Positions 1-10,548 of a DNA stretch of 64,000 bases are shown piece after piece. Both the position numbers and the translations under genes were made by a program. The notes beneath the pieces were generated by a model, which made no database searches, was not told the origin of the DNA, and saw only the letters and a list, made by a program, of their open reading frames with translations. The DNA comes from an uncultured Arenicella sp. (GTDB lineage Bacteria > Pseudomonadota > Gammaproteobacteria > Arenicellales > Arenicellaceae): the NCBI GenBank assembly GCA_937922925.1, contig CALAKU010000006.1, forward strand, positions 1 through 64,000. The letters are read 5' to 3'. Positions within the stretch are counted from its first letter, which is position 1, and every line of letters starts with the position of its first letter.

Positions 1-1055
1 CCTTCGCTGCGAGTTTTGGTATACATGTCGATCAAATCATCGTAGTCGGACGTTCGATAGCCGTAGCGAACACCGTCAAACCGGGATAGATTTGAAGACG
101 CTTCCGCTGGCGCAATCACATAGTAGCTTGGTAGCGCCAGCTCGGCATTTGGCAGGCTAATGTCTTTAACGATTGCGCCGAGTTTTTCAAATTCCTTCAC
201 CGCGTTGTGAACTAAAGTAGCAATGTCATTATCGAGTCCGTCACTGAAAAACTGCGACGGTAGGCCAATCACTAGACCCTCAACTGAGTCGTTCAAGTGA
301 GCGGTAAAATCTTCTGCGGGTACATCCAGCGACGTGGCGTCTTTGGCATCAAAGCCCGCCATCGTATTGAGCATCAAGGCGGCGTCTTCGGCGGTATGAG
401 TCATCGGCCCGGCTTGATCAAGCGATGAGGCAAACGCAATCATGCCAAAGCGAGAGCAGCGGCCATAGCTCGGTTTTACGCCGGTCAAGTTGCAAAACGC
501 AGCCGGTTGGCGAATTGAGCCACCGGTATCGGTGCCTGTTGCTGCTGGCGCTAATTGCGCGGCAACAGCGGCGGCCGAACCGCCAGAACTGCCGCCAGGA
601 ACAAGTTCTTCCTCGGCGCTCCAAGGGTTAATCACCGGGCCGTAATGCGATGTTTCATTAGATGAACCCATGGCGAACTCATCCATATTCGTTTTGCCCA
701 GACTAACGATGCCAGCCTTGTGCATATTCTCGACCACGGTCGCGGTGTAGGGGGCTACAAAGTTGTCTAAAATTTTCGATCCACAGGTGGTACGGCTACC
801 ATCAATACAAAAAATATCTTTTTGCGCTACTGGAACTCCCAATAAACTGGGTTTGCTTGGATCGCTATCGCTTAAGTTTGCACGAGCGTCATCGGCTGCT
901 TTGGCTTGCGCGAGGCTTGTTTCTTCAAGCGTGCTGATAAAGGCATTATGAGTCGATGCTTTGATGCGGTGTAAGTAATCTTGAGTTAATTCAAGGCTTG
1001 AAATACGGCCTGCATTCAGATCGGCGGCCAATACGGCCAAGGTTTTGATGCTCAC
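1..1055 (-). CDS. gatA: Asp-tRNA(Asn)/Glu-tRNA(Gln) amidotransferase subunit A, 3' end cut by window
   Basis: Catalytic amidase subunit of the GatCAB complex, which converts misacylated Glu-tRNA(Gln) or Asp-tRNA(Asn) to the amide form in the cytoplasm. The minus-strand reading frame starts at a GTG at 1055 ([16 protein letters not shown]) and runs open to base 1. The amidase signature is present: the catalytic Lys in [10 protein letters not shown], the glycine/serine-rich [10 protein letters not shown] stretch and the [10 protein letters not shown] segment. The C-terminal part lies beyond base 1. It follows gatC by 13 bp, so the two are cotranscribed. No ATG exists at the expected start, so the GTG start rests on homology to the family N-terminus. 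Family assignment is secure. Confidence 0.96.
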   Translation of the reverse strand, partial: MSIKTLAVLAADLNAGRISSLELTQDYLHRIKASTHNAFISTLEETSLAQAKAADDARANLSDSDPSKPSLLGVPVAQKDIFCIDGSRTTCGSKILDNFVAPYTATVVENMHKAGIVSLGKTNMDEFAMGSSNETSHYGPVINPWSAEEELVPGGSSGGSAAAVAAQLAPAATGTDTGGSIRQPAAFCNLTGVKPSYGRCSRFGMIAFASSLDQAGPMTHTAEDAALMLNTMAGFDAKDATSLDVPAEDFTAHLNDSVEGLVIGLPSQFFSDGLDNDIATLVHNAVKEFEKLGAIVKDISLPNAELALPSYYVIAPAEASSNLSRFDGVRYGYRTSDYDDLIDMYTKTRSE

Positions 1056-1068
1056 GTTGGGTCCTTAT

Positions 1069-1356
1069 TTAGTCAATTACTTTGGGAACTAAGTACAAAC
1101 CTTGTTCCACATTGGGGGCGATTTCTTGAAAATGCTCGCGCTGATTCTCTTCGCTTACTGTGTCTTCGCGCATACGCAAGCTGGCATCAAAAGGGTGGGT
1201 CATGGGCTCAATACCCTCGGTATTGATCGAACTCATTTGCTCGACTAATTCGAGAATATTGCTAAGCTCGCTTGCATACTTTGAGCAGTCGGCGTCGTCA
1301 ATCTGAAGCCGTGCCAGTCGTGCAATATCGAGCACGGTTTGTTTTTCAATGGCCAT
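1069..1356 (-). CDS. gatC: Asp/Glu-tRNA amidotransferase subunit C
   Basis: Small structural subunit (95 aa) that stabilises GatA in the GatCAB transamidosome. The ATG at 1356 (MAIEKQTVLDIARLARL) gives the usual family length. An in-frame TTG six codons upstream would add MLIQNT but is less likely. The core features LARL near the N-terminus, the MTHP segment and the C-terminal LVPKVID match the family. It is the first gene of a gatC-gatA operon transcribed away from mreB, an arrangement common in gammaproteobacteria; gatB is not in the window. Confidence 0.95.
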   Translation of the reverse strand: MAIEKQTVLDIARLARLQIDDADCSKYASELSNILELVEQMSSINTEGIEPMTHPFDASLRMREDTVSEENQREHFQEIAPNVEQGLYLVPKVID

Positions 1357-2703
<1,347 letters not shown>

Positions 2704-2741
2704 TCGGCTTAAGCACTAGTTCGCGAGGGTTGTAACGGCTA

Positions 2742-3611
2742 ATGGCGAATCCGTTCCGGAAAAGATCTGAATGGAGTCGTTATGGGGCGGTCGTTTTTAT
2801 TTCGATTGTCTTATTGGTCATTGATTCGACCACCAAATGGTTGAATGGCCCGCGCAATGTGTTGTCGATTGTCTTATCCCCTGTGCAGGCCTTGGCCTCG
2901 GTGCCAGCTCAAGTTGGGCGTTTCTTTACCCCCGATCTAACCGCCGAAGCAGATTTGGACATTGCTTACGACAATCTACGTAATGAATACTTCAAGCTCA
3001 AGTCGGAAACTTTATTGCTGCGCACCTTAGAAGAGGAAAATCGTGATTTACGCGCGTTGCTAGACGCCACTGAACGACTTCAAGAAAAGGTTACACTAGC
3101 CGAATTGCAAGACGTCAGCCTCGATAGAGACAATCATCGGGTGGCCATAGGCCGAGGCTTGCGCGATGGCGTGTATGTAGGCCAAGCGGTGATTGACGAC
3201 AAAGGCGTCATTGGTCAGGTAACCGAAGTGATGCCGCTCAGCAGTATCGTCGTGTTAATTACCGACCCTGGCCATGCTCTACCAGTGCAAGTAGAACGCA
3301 CCGGTTTGCGCACGGTGGTTAACGGCATGGGCAGTGTGTCGCGCCTACGAGTCCCTTATTTAAATCAAAACGCCGACATTCAACAGGGCGACGTATTAGT
3401 GAGCACCGGTATGGGTGGGCGCTTCCCGAATGGCTATCCTGTCGCCGTGATAAGCGAAATCGAAACCAAGGAAGATGAAGCGTTTATCGAAGTGACTGCA
3501 ACACCGATTGCAAATTTGGATCGTTCGAACAATGTTTTGCTGTTATCACGCGAGGCTAAAGAGCCTCTGATTAATGATTCTCTAAGCAATGGAGAGCCAA
3601 GTGATCAATAG
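2742..3611 (+). CDS. mreC: Rod shape-determining protein MreC
   Basis: Periplasmic scaffold of the elongasome that connects MreB/MreD with PBP2. The 289-aa protein has a short cytoplasmic start, one membrane segment (about residues 14-34), a coiled-coil stretch (about 65-110, rich in Leu/Glu) and the beta-rich MreC core (from about 115), including the VGQAVIDDKGVIGQV segment. The gene ends inside the start region of mreD, indicating translational coupling. Size and order are standard for the family. Confidence 0.97.
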   Translation: MANPFRKRSEWSRYGAVVFISIVLLVIDSTTKWLNGPRNVLSIVLSPVQALASVPAQVGRFFTPDLTAEADLDIAYDNLRNEYFKLKSETLLLRTLEEENRDLRALLDATERLQEKVTLAELQDVSLDRDNHRVAIGRGLRDGVYVGQAVIDDKGVIGQVTEVMPLSSIVVLITDPGHALPVQVERTGLRTVVNGMGSVSRLRVPYLNQNADIQQGDVLVSTGMGGRFPNGYPVAVISEIETKEDEAFIEVTATPIANLDRSNNVLLLSREAKEPLINDSLSNGEPSDQ

Positions 3612-4098
3612 TCAAGAACGGCCACTACGCTTGTCGATCGGCGTGATTATCTCAGTGTTGATTGCCTTGGTAATGACGGTTGTACAATTACCCGATTGGT
3701 TGTTTAATTTTTGGCCTGATTGGATCGCGTTGGTGATTATTTACTGGTGTTTAATCAAGCCCGAGCGTGTTGGCCCAGTGGTGGCGTTTTGCATTGGCAC
3801 TTTGCTCGAGGTTTTGTTTGTACGCAGTTTCGGCGTGCTCGGTTTGGGTTTGGCGACGCTGGCCTTTATTGTTAACTCGACACACCAACAGATTCGCATA
3901 ATGACGGTTTGGCAACAGACTCTACTGGTCGGCTTGTTTGTTGGCATATTAAGGTTGATTACGGGCTGGCTGTACGGAATCGTGTCGGATTTTACGATAA
4001 CCAGCGAATATTGGTTTCCGATTATCGGCGCAATGCTCTTTTGGCCTTTCGTTTATATCCTCTTAGAAGAATTACGCAGCGCGTTAAGAATCCGTTAG
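3601..4098 (+). CDS. mreD: Rod shape-determining protein MreD
   Basis: Polytopic inner-membrane partner of MreC and PBP2. The 165-aa product has about five hydrophobic segments and the ending FWPFVYILLEELR typical of MreD. Start choice: the frame also has an ATG at 3589, but the GTG at 3601 is preceded by GGAG at 3591-3594 with 6-bp spacing, so I prefer 3601 and an 11-bp overlap with mreC. With the ATG the protein would be 169 aa. Function follows from family and from its position between mreC and mrdA. Confidence 0.95.
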   Translation: MINSQERPLRLSIGVIISVLIALVMTVVQLPDWLFNFWPDWIALVIIYWCLIKPERVGPVVAFCIGTLLEVLFVRSFGVLGLGLATLAFIVNSTHQQIRIMTVWQQTLLVGLFVGILRLITGWLYGIVSDFTITSEYWFPIIGAMLFWPFVYILLEELRSALRIR

Positions 4099-4114
4099 AG
4101 ATGGTCAGTTAGAT

Positions 4115-6049
4115 ATGGTTGGCGAGCAAATTGAGTTAAAGGATTATCTGCGTGAAACCAATTTAATTCACGCGCGCCTGATTGCTCTGGGTGTTGTGCT
4201 CGGCTTACTCAGCTTAGCCTTGGTGGCTCGAATTTGGTATCTACAGATTTCGCAACATGATCGCTTCGATGTTTTATCTAAAGACAATCGCGTGCGTTTG
4301 GTGCCTGAGCCGCCGGTTCGAGGGCAAATATTTGACCGCAATGGCGAAGTGTTGGCCGAAAACATTAACGTCTTTACCTTGGAAATACGCCCCAGCGAAG
4401 TCGATGACATGGACACGCTGCTCGATCAAGTGGCGCGAATCATTGAAGTCTCGCCGTCCGAGATTCGCAAGTTTAAAGGCCTGGTTCGCGCAAGACCTGA
4501 TTTTGAAGCCCAAGTACTCAAGGTCAATTTAAGTGAAGCGGAAGTCGCTCGTTTTTCGGTTAATCAACATCGCTTGCCTGGAGCTGCGGTCCAGGCCCGG
4601 TTGCAACGAAACTATCCTTACAGCGGTGAATTGGTTCATGTGCTGGGTTATGTGGGGCGCATCAATCAGCGAGATTTGCAAAGCATTGATCAACAGGCTT
4701 ACCAAGGCACCGACTATATCGGAAAGTTAGGCATCGAAGCGCAATACGAAGATGTACTGCTCGGGCAAGTAGGATTTCAACAAGTTGAGACCAATGCGCA
4801 TGGTCAGCGCATTCGAACCTTGGATCGAAATCCACCAATTTCGGGTGACGACCTTTACTTAAATATTGATGCCAAGTTGCAAGTTAAAGCCCGGCAATAT
4901 TTAGGCGATCGACGCGGCTCGGTGATTGCAATTGAGCCGAAAACGGGTGATGTGCTTGCCTTTGTCAGTAATCCAATCTATGACCCAAACAAGTTTGTTA
5001 ATGGCATTGATCATCGATCTTATAATGCGCTGCGAGATGACATAGATCGGCCCTTGTTAAATCGTGGCTTGAGCGGGCGCTATGCACCGGGTTCGACCAT
5101 CAAAGGCTTGGTCTCACTAACCGCTCTTGAAAACGGTTGGAGCGAATATAAAACCATCGCTTGCCCAGGTTATTACCAACTTAAGGGAAGCAGCCATCGA
5201 TATCGATGCTGGAAACGATCTGGGCATGGGTCTATGTCGTTGGCTGATTCGATCATCAAGTCATGCGATGTCTATTATTACCAGATGGCCAATACCTTGG
5301 GCATCGACAAGCTGCATCAATTTTTAAGCGAATTCGGATTAGGTAAACGCACTGGTATCGATTTGCAAAACGAACCTTCTGGTTTGATGCCGTCGCGCGA
5401 TTGGAAAAGGGCGCGCCGTGGCGTCGCATGGTACCCGGGGGACACATTAAATACCGGTATTGGGCAAGGCTTTATGCTGGTCACGCCATTGCAATTGGGA
5501 GTTATGACAGCAACGTTGGCCAACCGAGGAAAGCGGGTCGAGCCTCGCTTAGTTAATCGCATGGTGCACAAAAGTACCGACGACAAAGGCCGCTCCCACA
5601 AAGAAGTATTAGACGTGGATGGTCAAGAGTTAGGCCAGGTTGCTGCGAACAATACCAATTTTGATACCATTATTAACGCCATGCAGGCGGTGGTAAGCAA
5701 CCCGAGAGGCACAGCCCATTATTCAGCGGGTCGCAATATGGAATACACCATGGCCGGTAAGACTGGAACGGCCCAAGTCGTCGCCATCGCGCAAGGAGCC
5801 AAATACGACGAAAGCAAGCTAACTGAATTTCAAAAAGACCACGCTTTGTTCGTGGCCTTCGCGCCGATCGAAGCACCAGAAATAGCCGTAGCTGTTATCG
5901 TGGAGAACGGTGGCAGCGGCAGTGGCGCAGCGGCGCCGGTTGCTCGCAAAGTGATGGACTATTATTTGTTAGGCAAAGACGCCGATCAAGCAGAGCCAGA
6001 GGCATCAAGTGAAAACGAGGTGGCTGTCGCGCAGCCGAGTGTGCCTTAA
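4115..6049 (+). CDS. mrdA: Penicillin-binding protein 2 (elongasome transpeptidase)
   Basis: Class B PBP that crosslinks new side-wall peptidoglycan together with RodA. The 644-aa protein has an N-terminal membrane anchor (about residues 18-42), the PBP dimerisation domain beginning at VRGQIFDRNG, and a transpeptidase domain with catalytic Ser327 in APGSTIKG (Lys330), the second motif Ser383-Cys-Asp385, and KTGT at 549-552. The SxD second motif is characteristic of PBP2 rather than PBP3. The stop codon shares one base with the rodA start (TAATG), so the pair is coupled. The Ala/Glu-rich tail after about residue 620 is probably disordered. Confidence 0.97.
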   Translation: MVGEQIELKDYLRETNLIHARLIALGVVLGLLSLALVARIWYLQISQHDRFDVLSKDNRVRLVPEPPVRGQIFDRNGEVLAENINVFTLEIRPSEVDDMDTLLDQVARIIEVSPSEIRKFKGLVRARPDFEAQVLKVNLSEAEVARFSVNQHRLPGAAVQARLQRNYPYSGELVHVLGYVGRINQRDLQSIDQQAYQGTDYIGKLGIEAQYEDVLLGQVGFQQVETNAHGQRIRTLDRNPPISGDDLYLNIDAKLQVKARQYLGDRRGSVIAIEPKTGDVLAFVSNPIYDPNKFVNGIDHRSYNALRDDIDRPLLNRGLSGRYAPGSTIKGLVSLTALENGWSEYKTIACPGYYQLKGSSHRYRCWKRSGHGSMSLADSIIKSCDVYYYQMANTLGIDKLHQFLSEFGLGKRTGIDLQNEPSGLMPSRDWKRARRGVAWYPGDTLNTGIGQGFMLVTPLQLGVMTATLANRGKRVEPRLVNRMVHKSTDDKGRSHKEVLDVDGQELGQVAANNTNFDTIINAMQAVVSNPRGTAHYSAGRNMEYTMAGKTGTAQVVAIAQGAKYDESKLTEFQKDHALFVAFAPIEAPEIAVAVIVENGGSGSGAAAPVARKVMDYYLLGKDADQAEPEASSENEVAVAQPSVP

Positions 6050-7122
6050 TGTTTCGTTTCAAGATCGATTGGCCGCTTTTTGTTGGCTTAATTATGCTCA
6101 GCGCCGCAAGCATGTTGGTGCTTTGGAGCGCTGGCGGCGAGAGCACGCGCCTATTAATAAGCCAAGGGGTAAGACTTGGTGTGGCCGTGGTCGTGATGCT
6201 GGCCTTGGCGCAAATCCGGCCTGATTCTCTGTTTCGTTGGACGCCTTATTTCTACGCTGTTGCACTGGTGCTTTTGGTATTGGTATTAATTGTCGGTGAT
6301 ACTGGCAAAGGGGCGCAACGTTGGTTAGATCTCGGGGTGATTCGTTTTCAACCCTCCGAGGCGATGAAATTAGCCGTTCCCATGATGGTTGCTTGGGTGC
6401 TAACCCGTAAAACTTTACCACCGAGCTGGCAGAATTTAAGCCTAGCGATCGCCGTGTTAGTCGTGCCAGCGATATTAATTCTTAAACAACCGGATTTGGG
6501 TACCACGATTTTAATCCTCATGTCGGGCGCGCTGATTATTTTTTTAGCGGGCTTTGCTTGGAAGCACATCGGCATTTTAGCGATTCTTGGCGCCGTTGCA
6601 GCGCCGATTGCCTACCAGTTTCTGCATCCATATCAACAGCGGCGAATCCAAACTCTGTTTGACCCTTGGTCAGACCCATTGGGTGCGGGTTATCACACCA
6701 TTCAATCGATGATTGCCATTGGCAGCGGTGGAGCCCAAGGTAAAGGATGGACGGAGGGCAGCCAATCTCAACTCGAATTCATTCCCGAGCGGCATACCGA
6801 TTTTATCTTTTCGGTCTTCGCGGAAGAGAATGGCTTCATTGGTGTGGTGATGTTGTTATTGTTGTACATCGTTTTGACGGGTCGCGGCCTTTATATCGCT
6901 TACTACACCAAAGACACGTTTTCACGCTTACTTGCGGGCAGTTTGGCGATGACGTTTTTCTTTTACGTTTTCGTTAATATTGGGATGGTTTCGGGCATGT
7001 TGCCCGTGGTTGGTGTACCTTTGCCATTGATTAGTTTTGGCGGCACATCGATGGTCACACTGATGGCCGGATTTGGAATATTGATGAGTATTCACCACCA
7101 CCGAAGCCTTATGTCTCACTAA
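6049..7122 (+). CDS. rodA: Peptidoglycan glycosyltransferase RodA (SEDS family)
   Basis: SEDS-family polymerase that extends glycan strands from lipid II during elongation, in complex with PBP2. The 357-aa protein has about ten membrane segments. Family residues are visible: FQPSEAMKLA (the conserved Glu loop) and the large periplasmic loop with WSDPLGAGYH carrying the catalytic-site Asp, then PERHTDFIFSVFAEE and the ending PLISFGGTSM. The start ATG overlaps the mrdA stop by one base. It is separated by 41 bp from mltB, so the operon probably continues. Confidence 0.97.
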   Translation: MFRFKIDWPLFVGLIMLSAASMLVLWSAGGESTRLLISQGVRLGVAVVVMLALAQIRPDSLFRWTPYFYAVALVLLVLVLIVGDTGKGAQRWLDLGVIRFQPSEAMKLAVPMMVAWVLTRKTLPPSWQNLSLAIAVLVVPAILILKQPDLGTTILILMSGALIIFLAGFAWKHIGILAILGAVAAPIAYQFLHPYQQRRIQTLFDPWSDPLGAGYHTIQSMIAIGSGGAQGKGWTEGSQSQLEFIPERHTDFIFSVFAEENGFIGVVMLLLLYIVLTGRGLYIAYYTKDTFSRLLAGSLAMTFFFYVFVNIGMVSGMLPVVGVPLPLISFGGTSMVTLMAGFGILMSIHHHRSLMSH

Positions 7123-7163
7123 CCCGTCAATCCAAGCATTGCATTAAAATACTGGAATTACAC

Positions 7164-8393
7164 ATGGCATTTTTTAAAAAATCAGCACTTATTTTTGCTT
7201 GGGCTTCGTTTGTTTGCTTGCCTAGCTTCACCAATGCGATCGAACTTGATGATGAACCAAAATTATTGACTATTGCTAACGAGTTAGTGGCCGAAGGCCA
7301 TTACACCATGGGCGAGTTGCGCAGTATTTTTGCCAAGGCCGAGTTTCAGCAGGGCGTGTTAGATGCCATGCAAAAACCCGCCGAGTACACGTTAACCTGG
7401 GGGCGCTATCGAAAGATTTTTTTGAAAGCCGACCGCATAGAACAAGGTGTGGAGTTTTGGCAAGAACATCAGGCGGTGTTCGATCGCGCTGAGCAAGAGT
7501 TTGGTGTTCCGGCAAGTATGATCGCTGCGATTATCGGGGTTGAATCTAAGTTTGGCCGTTATAAGGGCAGTCATAAAGTGCTGGATAGCTTGGTCACTCT
7601 CACGACCGGTTTTCCGCGGCGTTCTAAATTTTTTGGCAGTGAACTGAAAGAATTCCTCATTCTAAGCAAACGCAATCAAATAGACCCGCTGACTACCTTG
7701 GGTTCTTATGCGGGTGCTATGGGTTTTCCACAATTTATTTCCAGCAGCTATCGCAATTATGCGGTGGATTTTTCAGGCGACGGTAGAACGGATTTAATCA
7801 ACCAGCCTGTAGATGCGATTGGCAGCATCGCCAATTATTTTATTGAAAATGGTTGGAAGCCCGGTGAGTTAGTAACCACCGATGCCAGCGCATCGGTTAC
7901 ACCAGCTTTAAATGAGATAGCAAATCGTAAGAGGCATACGCCATTTACCGCGGCAGAGCTAAGAGCCAAAGGCGCGCGCTTGGATGAACAAATAGCTGAT
8001 TCCCAAGCCCTCAATATTTTGATGATGGATGCCAGTGATCGACGTAAGTCTAAAAATCGATCCGGCACCTATATTGTTCGCGCTGGTGATACCGCCTGCG
8101 AGATTGCCGAATCGCATAAAGTCAGCTGCCGAAGTTTGATTGATTTGAATAAACTCAATGCAAAAGCCGATATTTTTAGAGGTCAAAGACTAAAGTTGCC
8201 GGCAGGTGGCGAGCGAGCTGCCAGTGATTTGGCCGACGATCAAGCGCAGGTAATCGAAAACTATTTTTACACCTTCCCGAATTTTTACGCGATTACCCGA
8301 TACAACCAAAGCGTGCTGTACGCGATGGCGGTGTATGAGTTGAGCCTCGCGATTGCCAAGGCCAAAGAAATGAGCACGCCGATAACGCAATGA
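7164..8393 (+). CDS. mltB: Lytic murein transglycosylase B with an inserted LysM domain
   Basis: Exported lytic transglycosylase of the MltB/SltB family that cleaves the MurNAc-GlcNAc bond of peptidoglycan, 409 aa. Residues 1-25 form a signal peptide (hydrophobic core, SFTNA), without a lipobox, so it is predicted soluble in the periplasm. The catalytic Glu127 lies in IIGVESKFGRY, followed by GAMGFPQF and NYFIENGW motifs. Unusually, residues about 301-347 form a LysM module (YIVRAGDTACEIAESHKVSC) placed inside the MltB fold, before the conserved end NFYAITRYNQSVLYAMAVYEL. The last codons overlap the start of the carboxypeptidase gene by 4 bp. Confidence 0.93.
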   Translation: MAFFKKSALIFAWASFVCLPSFTNAIELDDEPKLLTIANELVAEGHYTMGELRSIFAKAEFQQGVLDAMQKPAEYTLTWGRYRKIFLKADRIEQGVEFWQEHQAVFDRAEQEFGVPASMIAAIIGVESKFGRYKGSHKVLDSLVTLTTGFPRRSKFFGSELKEFLILSKRNQIDPLTTLGSYAGAMGFPQFISSSYRNYAVDFSGDGRTDLINQPVDAIGSIANYFIENGWKPGELVTTDASASVTPALNEIANRKRHTPFTAAELRAKGARLDEQIADSQALNILMMDASDRRKSKNRSGTYIVRAGDTACEIAESHKVSCRSLIDLNKLNAKADIFRGQRLKLPAGGERAASDLADDQAQVIENYFYTFPNFYAITRYNQSVLYAMAVYELSLAIAKAKEMSTPITQ

Positions 8394-9595
8394 CTAATCG
8401 CCTAACAACGCCCATCAAAAGCTGGGTCAATGTTTTTTTTATTTTCTGTTTTTGGGTTTTTACTCACTCAGCAGCACAAGCTCAACCTCAAAGCCCACTT
8501 CAAGGCCAGCTGCAAGCTGATCAGGCCTTAGAGATCGAGGGGACCGCATGGTTGCTGTTTGAGCCCACGACTCAGTCAATCGTAATTAGCCATCGCGAGA
8601 CTGTGCCGTTGCCACCGGCAAGCATCACTAAGTTGATGACCAACTATGTATTGTTTTCTCGACTACAAAGCGGCGACCTTAGTATGGGAGACAAAGTGCC
8701 CATCAGTACCTCTGCGTGGCGCGCCGAAGGCTCGCGTATGTTCGCTGAGGTTGGTTCTCAATTAGAGTTGGGCGAGTTGTTACGAAGCTCCATTGTGCAG
8801 TCGGGCAACGATGCCGCAATTGCTTTGGCTGAATTTGCTGGGGGTACTGAACTCGCTTTCGCGCAAATGATGAATCAGACCGCGCGCGACTTGGGCTTAA
8901 CGCAATCCAACTTTGCGAACTCGAGTGGCTTGCCTGCCGAAGACCACTTGATGTCGGCCTTAGACATTGCCAAGTTGTCTAAAGCCATCATTGATGACTT
9001 TCCAGAATTTTATACGTGGTACGCCGAGAAAGAGTACACGCATAACAATATTCGCCAGTTCAATCGTAATCGCTTGCTTTGGCAAGACGATTCTGTTGAC
9101 GGCTTGAAAACTGGTTACACCGAGGCGGCCGGGTATTGTCTGGTCGGTACAGCGCTTCGTAAAGGCCAGCGTTGGATTGCCGTGGTGATGGGCTCAAGTA
9201 GTGAAAAGCAGCGCAGCAAAGACGTGCTGAGTTTGTTAAATTTTGGTTTTAACAATTATGAAATCGCCAATGTTATCGATACTGAAAAAGCGTTGGCAAA
9301 TATGAAAATCTACGGTGGTGATGTTGATCAACTGGAATTGAATATCCAAGGTCAAGGTTCGGTGTTAGTAAGTAAATCTCAACGCGATCAATTAACGACG
9401 CAACTGGATTACCCAGAGTATGTGCAAGCGCCGATTGAAGCAGGGCAAGTATTGGGAACTGTTAAAGTGCTGGCAAACAATCAAGTCATTTCTGAGTGGC
9501 CATTAACCGCCAGTCAAGCGGTTTCCCAAGGTTCATGGTGGAAGCGTTTAAGTGATTCCGTTAAGCTTCGCGCCAGAACGCTGTTTGCTGACTAA
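8390..9595 (+). CDS. dacA: D-alanyl-D-alanine carboxypeptidase, PBP5/6 type
   Basis: Low-molecular-weight PBP that removes the terminal D-Ala from muropeptide stems in the periplasm. The 401-aa product has a signal peptide (ending near HSAAQA), the S11 peptidase motifs Ser78-x-x-Lys81 (SITK), SGN in QSGNDAAIAL, and Lys240-Thr-Gly (KTGYTEAAGYC), and a C-terminal PBP5_C-type beta domain. The last residues (WKRLSDSVKLRARTLF) form a basic amphipathic helix like the membrane anchor of PBP5. ATGA overlap with mltB shows coupling. E. coli has the same dacA-ybeD-lipB order. Confidence 0.96.
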   Translation: MTNRLTTPIKSWVNVFFIFCFWVFTHSAAQAQPQSPLQGQLQADQALEIEGTAWLLFEPTTQSIVISHRETVPLPPASITKLMTNYVLFSRLQSGDLSMGDKVPISTSAWRAEGSRMFAEVGSQLELGELLRSSIVQSGNDAAIALAEFAGGTELAFAQMMNQTARDLGLTQSNFANSSGLPAEDHLMSALDIAKLSKAIIDDFPEFYTWYAEKEYTHNNIRQFNRNRLLWQDDSVDGLKTGYTEAAGYCLVGTALRKGQRWIAVVMGSSSEKQRSKDVLSLLNFGFNNYEIANVIDTEKALANMKIYGGDVDQLELNIQGQGSVLVSKSQRDQLTTQLDYPEYVQAPIEAGQVLGTVKVLANNQVISEWPLTASQAVSQGSWWKRLSDSVKLRARTLFAD

Positions 9596-9604
9596 TTGAA
9601 TGCC

Positions 9605-9892
9605 ATGTCTCACGACGACCCCAATGACGGTTTTGATCTAATTGAGTATCCGCTCGACTTTGTTTTCAAGGCGATGTGTCGAACTCAAGCCGAGCAAAGT
9701 TGTGAGCAGCATATTCGTGAATGGTTGAGCGAAGTTATTGAATCCGACACGATAAAAAAGATGTCCACCAACACCAGTCGCACTGGAAAGTTTGATTCGG
9801 TCAGTATTACTATATATCTGCAATCGCGAGAACAGCTAGAAACAATTTATCAACGCCTTGCTGATTCGCCGCAAGTGGTTATGACACTTTAG
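9605..9892 (+). CDS. ybeD: DUF493 family protein YbeD
   Basis: Small cytoplasmic ferredoxin-like-fold protein of the YbeD/DUF493 family, 95 aa; in E. coli it lies in the same place between dacA and lipB. The family features are the IEYPLDFVFKAMC start, the SRTGKFDSVSITI strand and the ending VVMTL. Start choice: ATG at 9605 gives MSHDDPNDGF; the frame also opens with a TTG at 9596, directly after the dacA stop. A regulatory role is proposed for the family but no biochemical activity is established. Confidence 0.92.
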   Translation: MSHDDPNDGFDLIEYPLDFVFKAMCRTQAEQSCEQHIREWLSEVIESDTIKKMSTNTSRTGKFDSVSITIYLQSREQLETIYQRLADSPQVVMTL

Positions 9893-9906
9893 CTCGCCGT
9901 ATTGAT

Positions 9907-10548
9907 ATGGACGACTGGCAGTCTGAAGAGCATTTATTCACCGGCCAGGGGCAACAAGTGTTGTTCCGGCAGTTTGGCCTAGTTGATTATCAAACCTCAT
10001 TTGACGCCATGCGAGAGTATGCCTCGCAGCGCAGCGACACGGCCGAGGATCAAATATGGTTGCTTCAACATTCGCCAGTGTATACGCAAGGCACGGCCTG
10101 TGACATGGCCACCTTGTTGCCAAGTAATGTTCCGTTGGTCAAAACCGATCGTGGCGGCCAAATAACGTATCATGGCCCGGGCCAATGGGTTATGTACCCA
10201 TTGCTTGATCTGCGGCGGCATAGCCTAGGGGTTAAGAGCTTAGTCGCTAATCTTGAGCAGTGTGTTATCGATCTATTATCCGATTACGATCTGGCGGCAG
10301 CTCGTCGAGAAGACGCGCCAGGCGTTTATGTCGATGGTGAAAAAATTGCCGCCTTGGGCCTGCGTATTCGCCGCGGCAATTCGTATCATGGTTTGAGTTT
10401 AAATGTCGCTATGGATTTGCGGCCATTTTCGAACATCGATCCCTGTGGATTTCAAGGTATGCGGGTAACACAAGTCAGTGACCTTGCTGAGGTTGACGAA
10501 GCGCAAATCGGTAAGGCTTTGGTTGCTCGATTTTTAGACTTGCTGTAA
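9907..10548 (+). CDS. lipB: Octanoyl-[acyl-carrier-protein]:protein octanoyltransferase
   Basis: Transfers octanoyl from ACP to the lipoyl domains of 2-oxoacid dehydrogenases and GcvH, the first step of lipoate synthesis. The 213-aa protein carries the signature RGGQITYHGPGQ and the catalytic pair Lys146 (GEKIAALGL) and Cys180 (DPCGF). It is the last gene of the mre-mrd-dac cluster and ends 15 bp inside the convergent murU gene. lipA, its usual partner in E. coli, is not next to it. Confidence 0.97.
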   Translation: MDDWQSEEHLFTGQGQQVLFRQFGLVDYQTSFDAMREYASQRSDTAEDQIWLLQHSPVYTQGTACDMATLLPSNVPLVKTDRGGQITYHGPGQWVMYPLLDLRRHSLGVKSLVANLEQCVIDLLSDYDLAAARREDAPGVYVDGEKIAALGLRIRRGNSYHGLSLNVAMDLRPFSNIDPCGFQGMRVTQVSDLAEVDEAQIGKALVARFLDLL

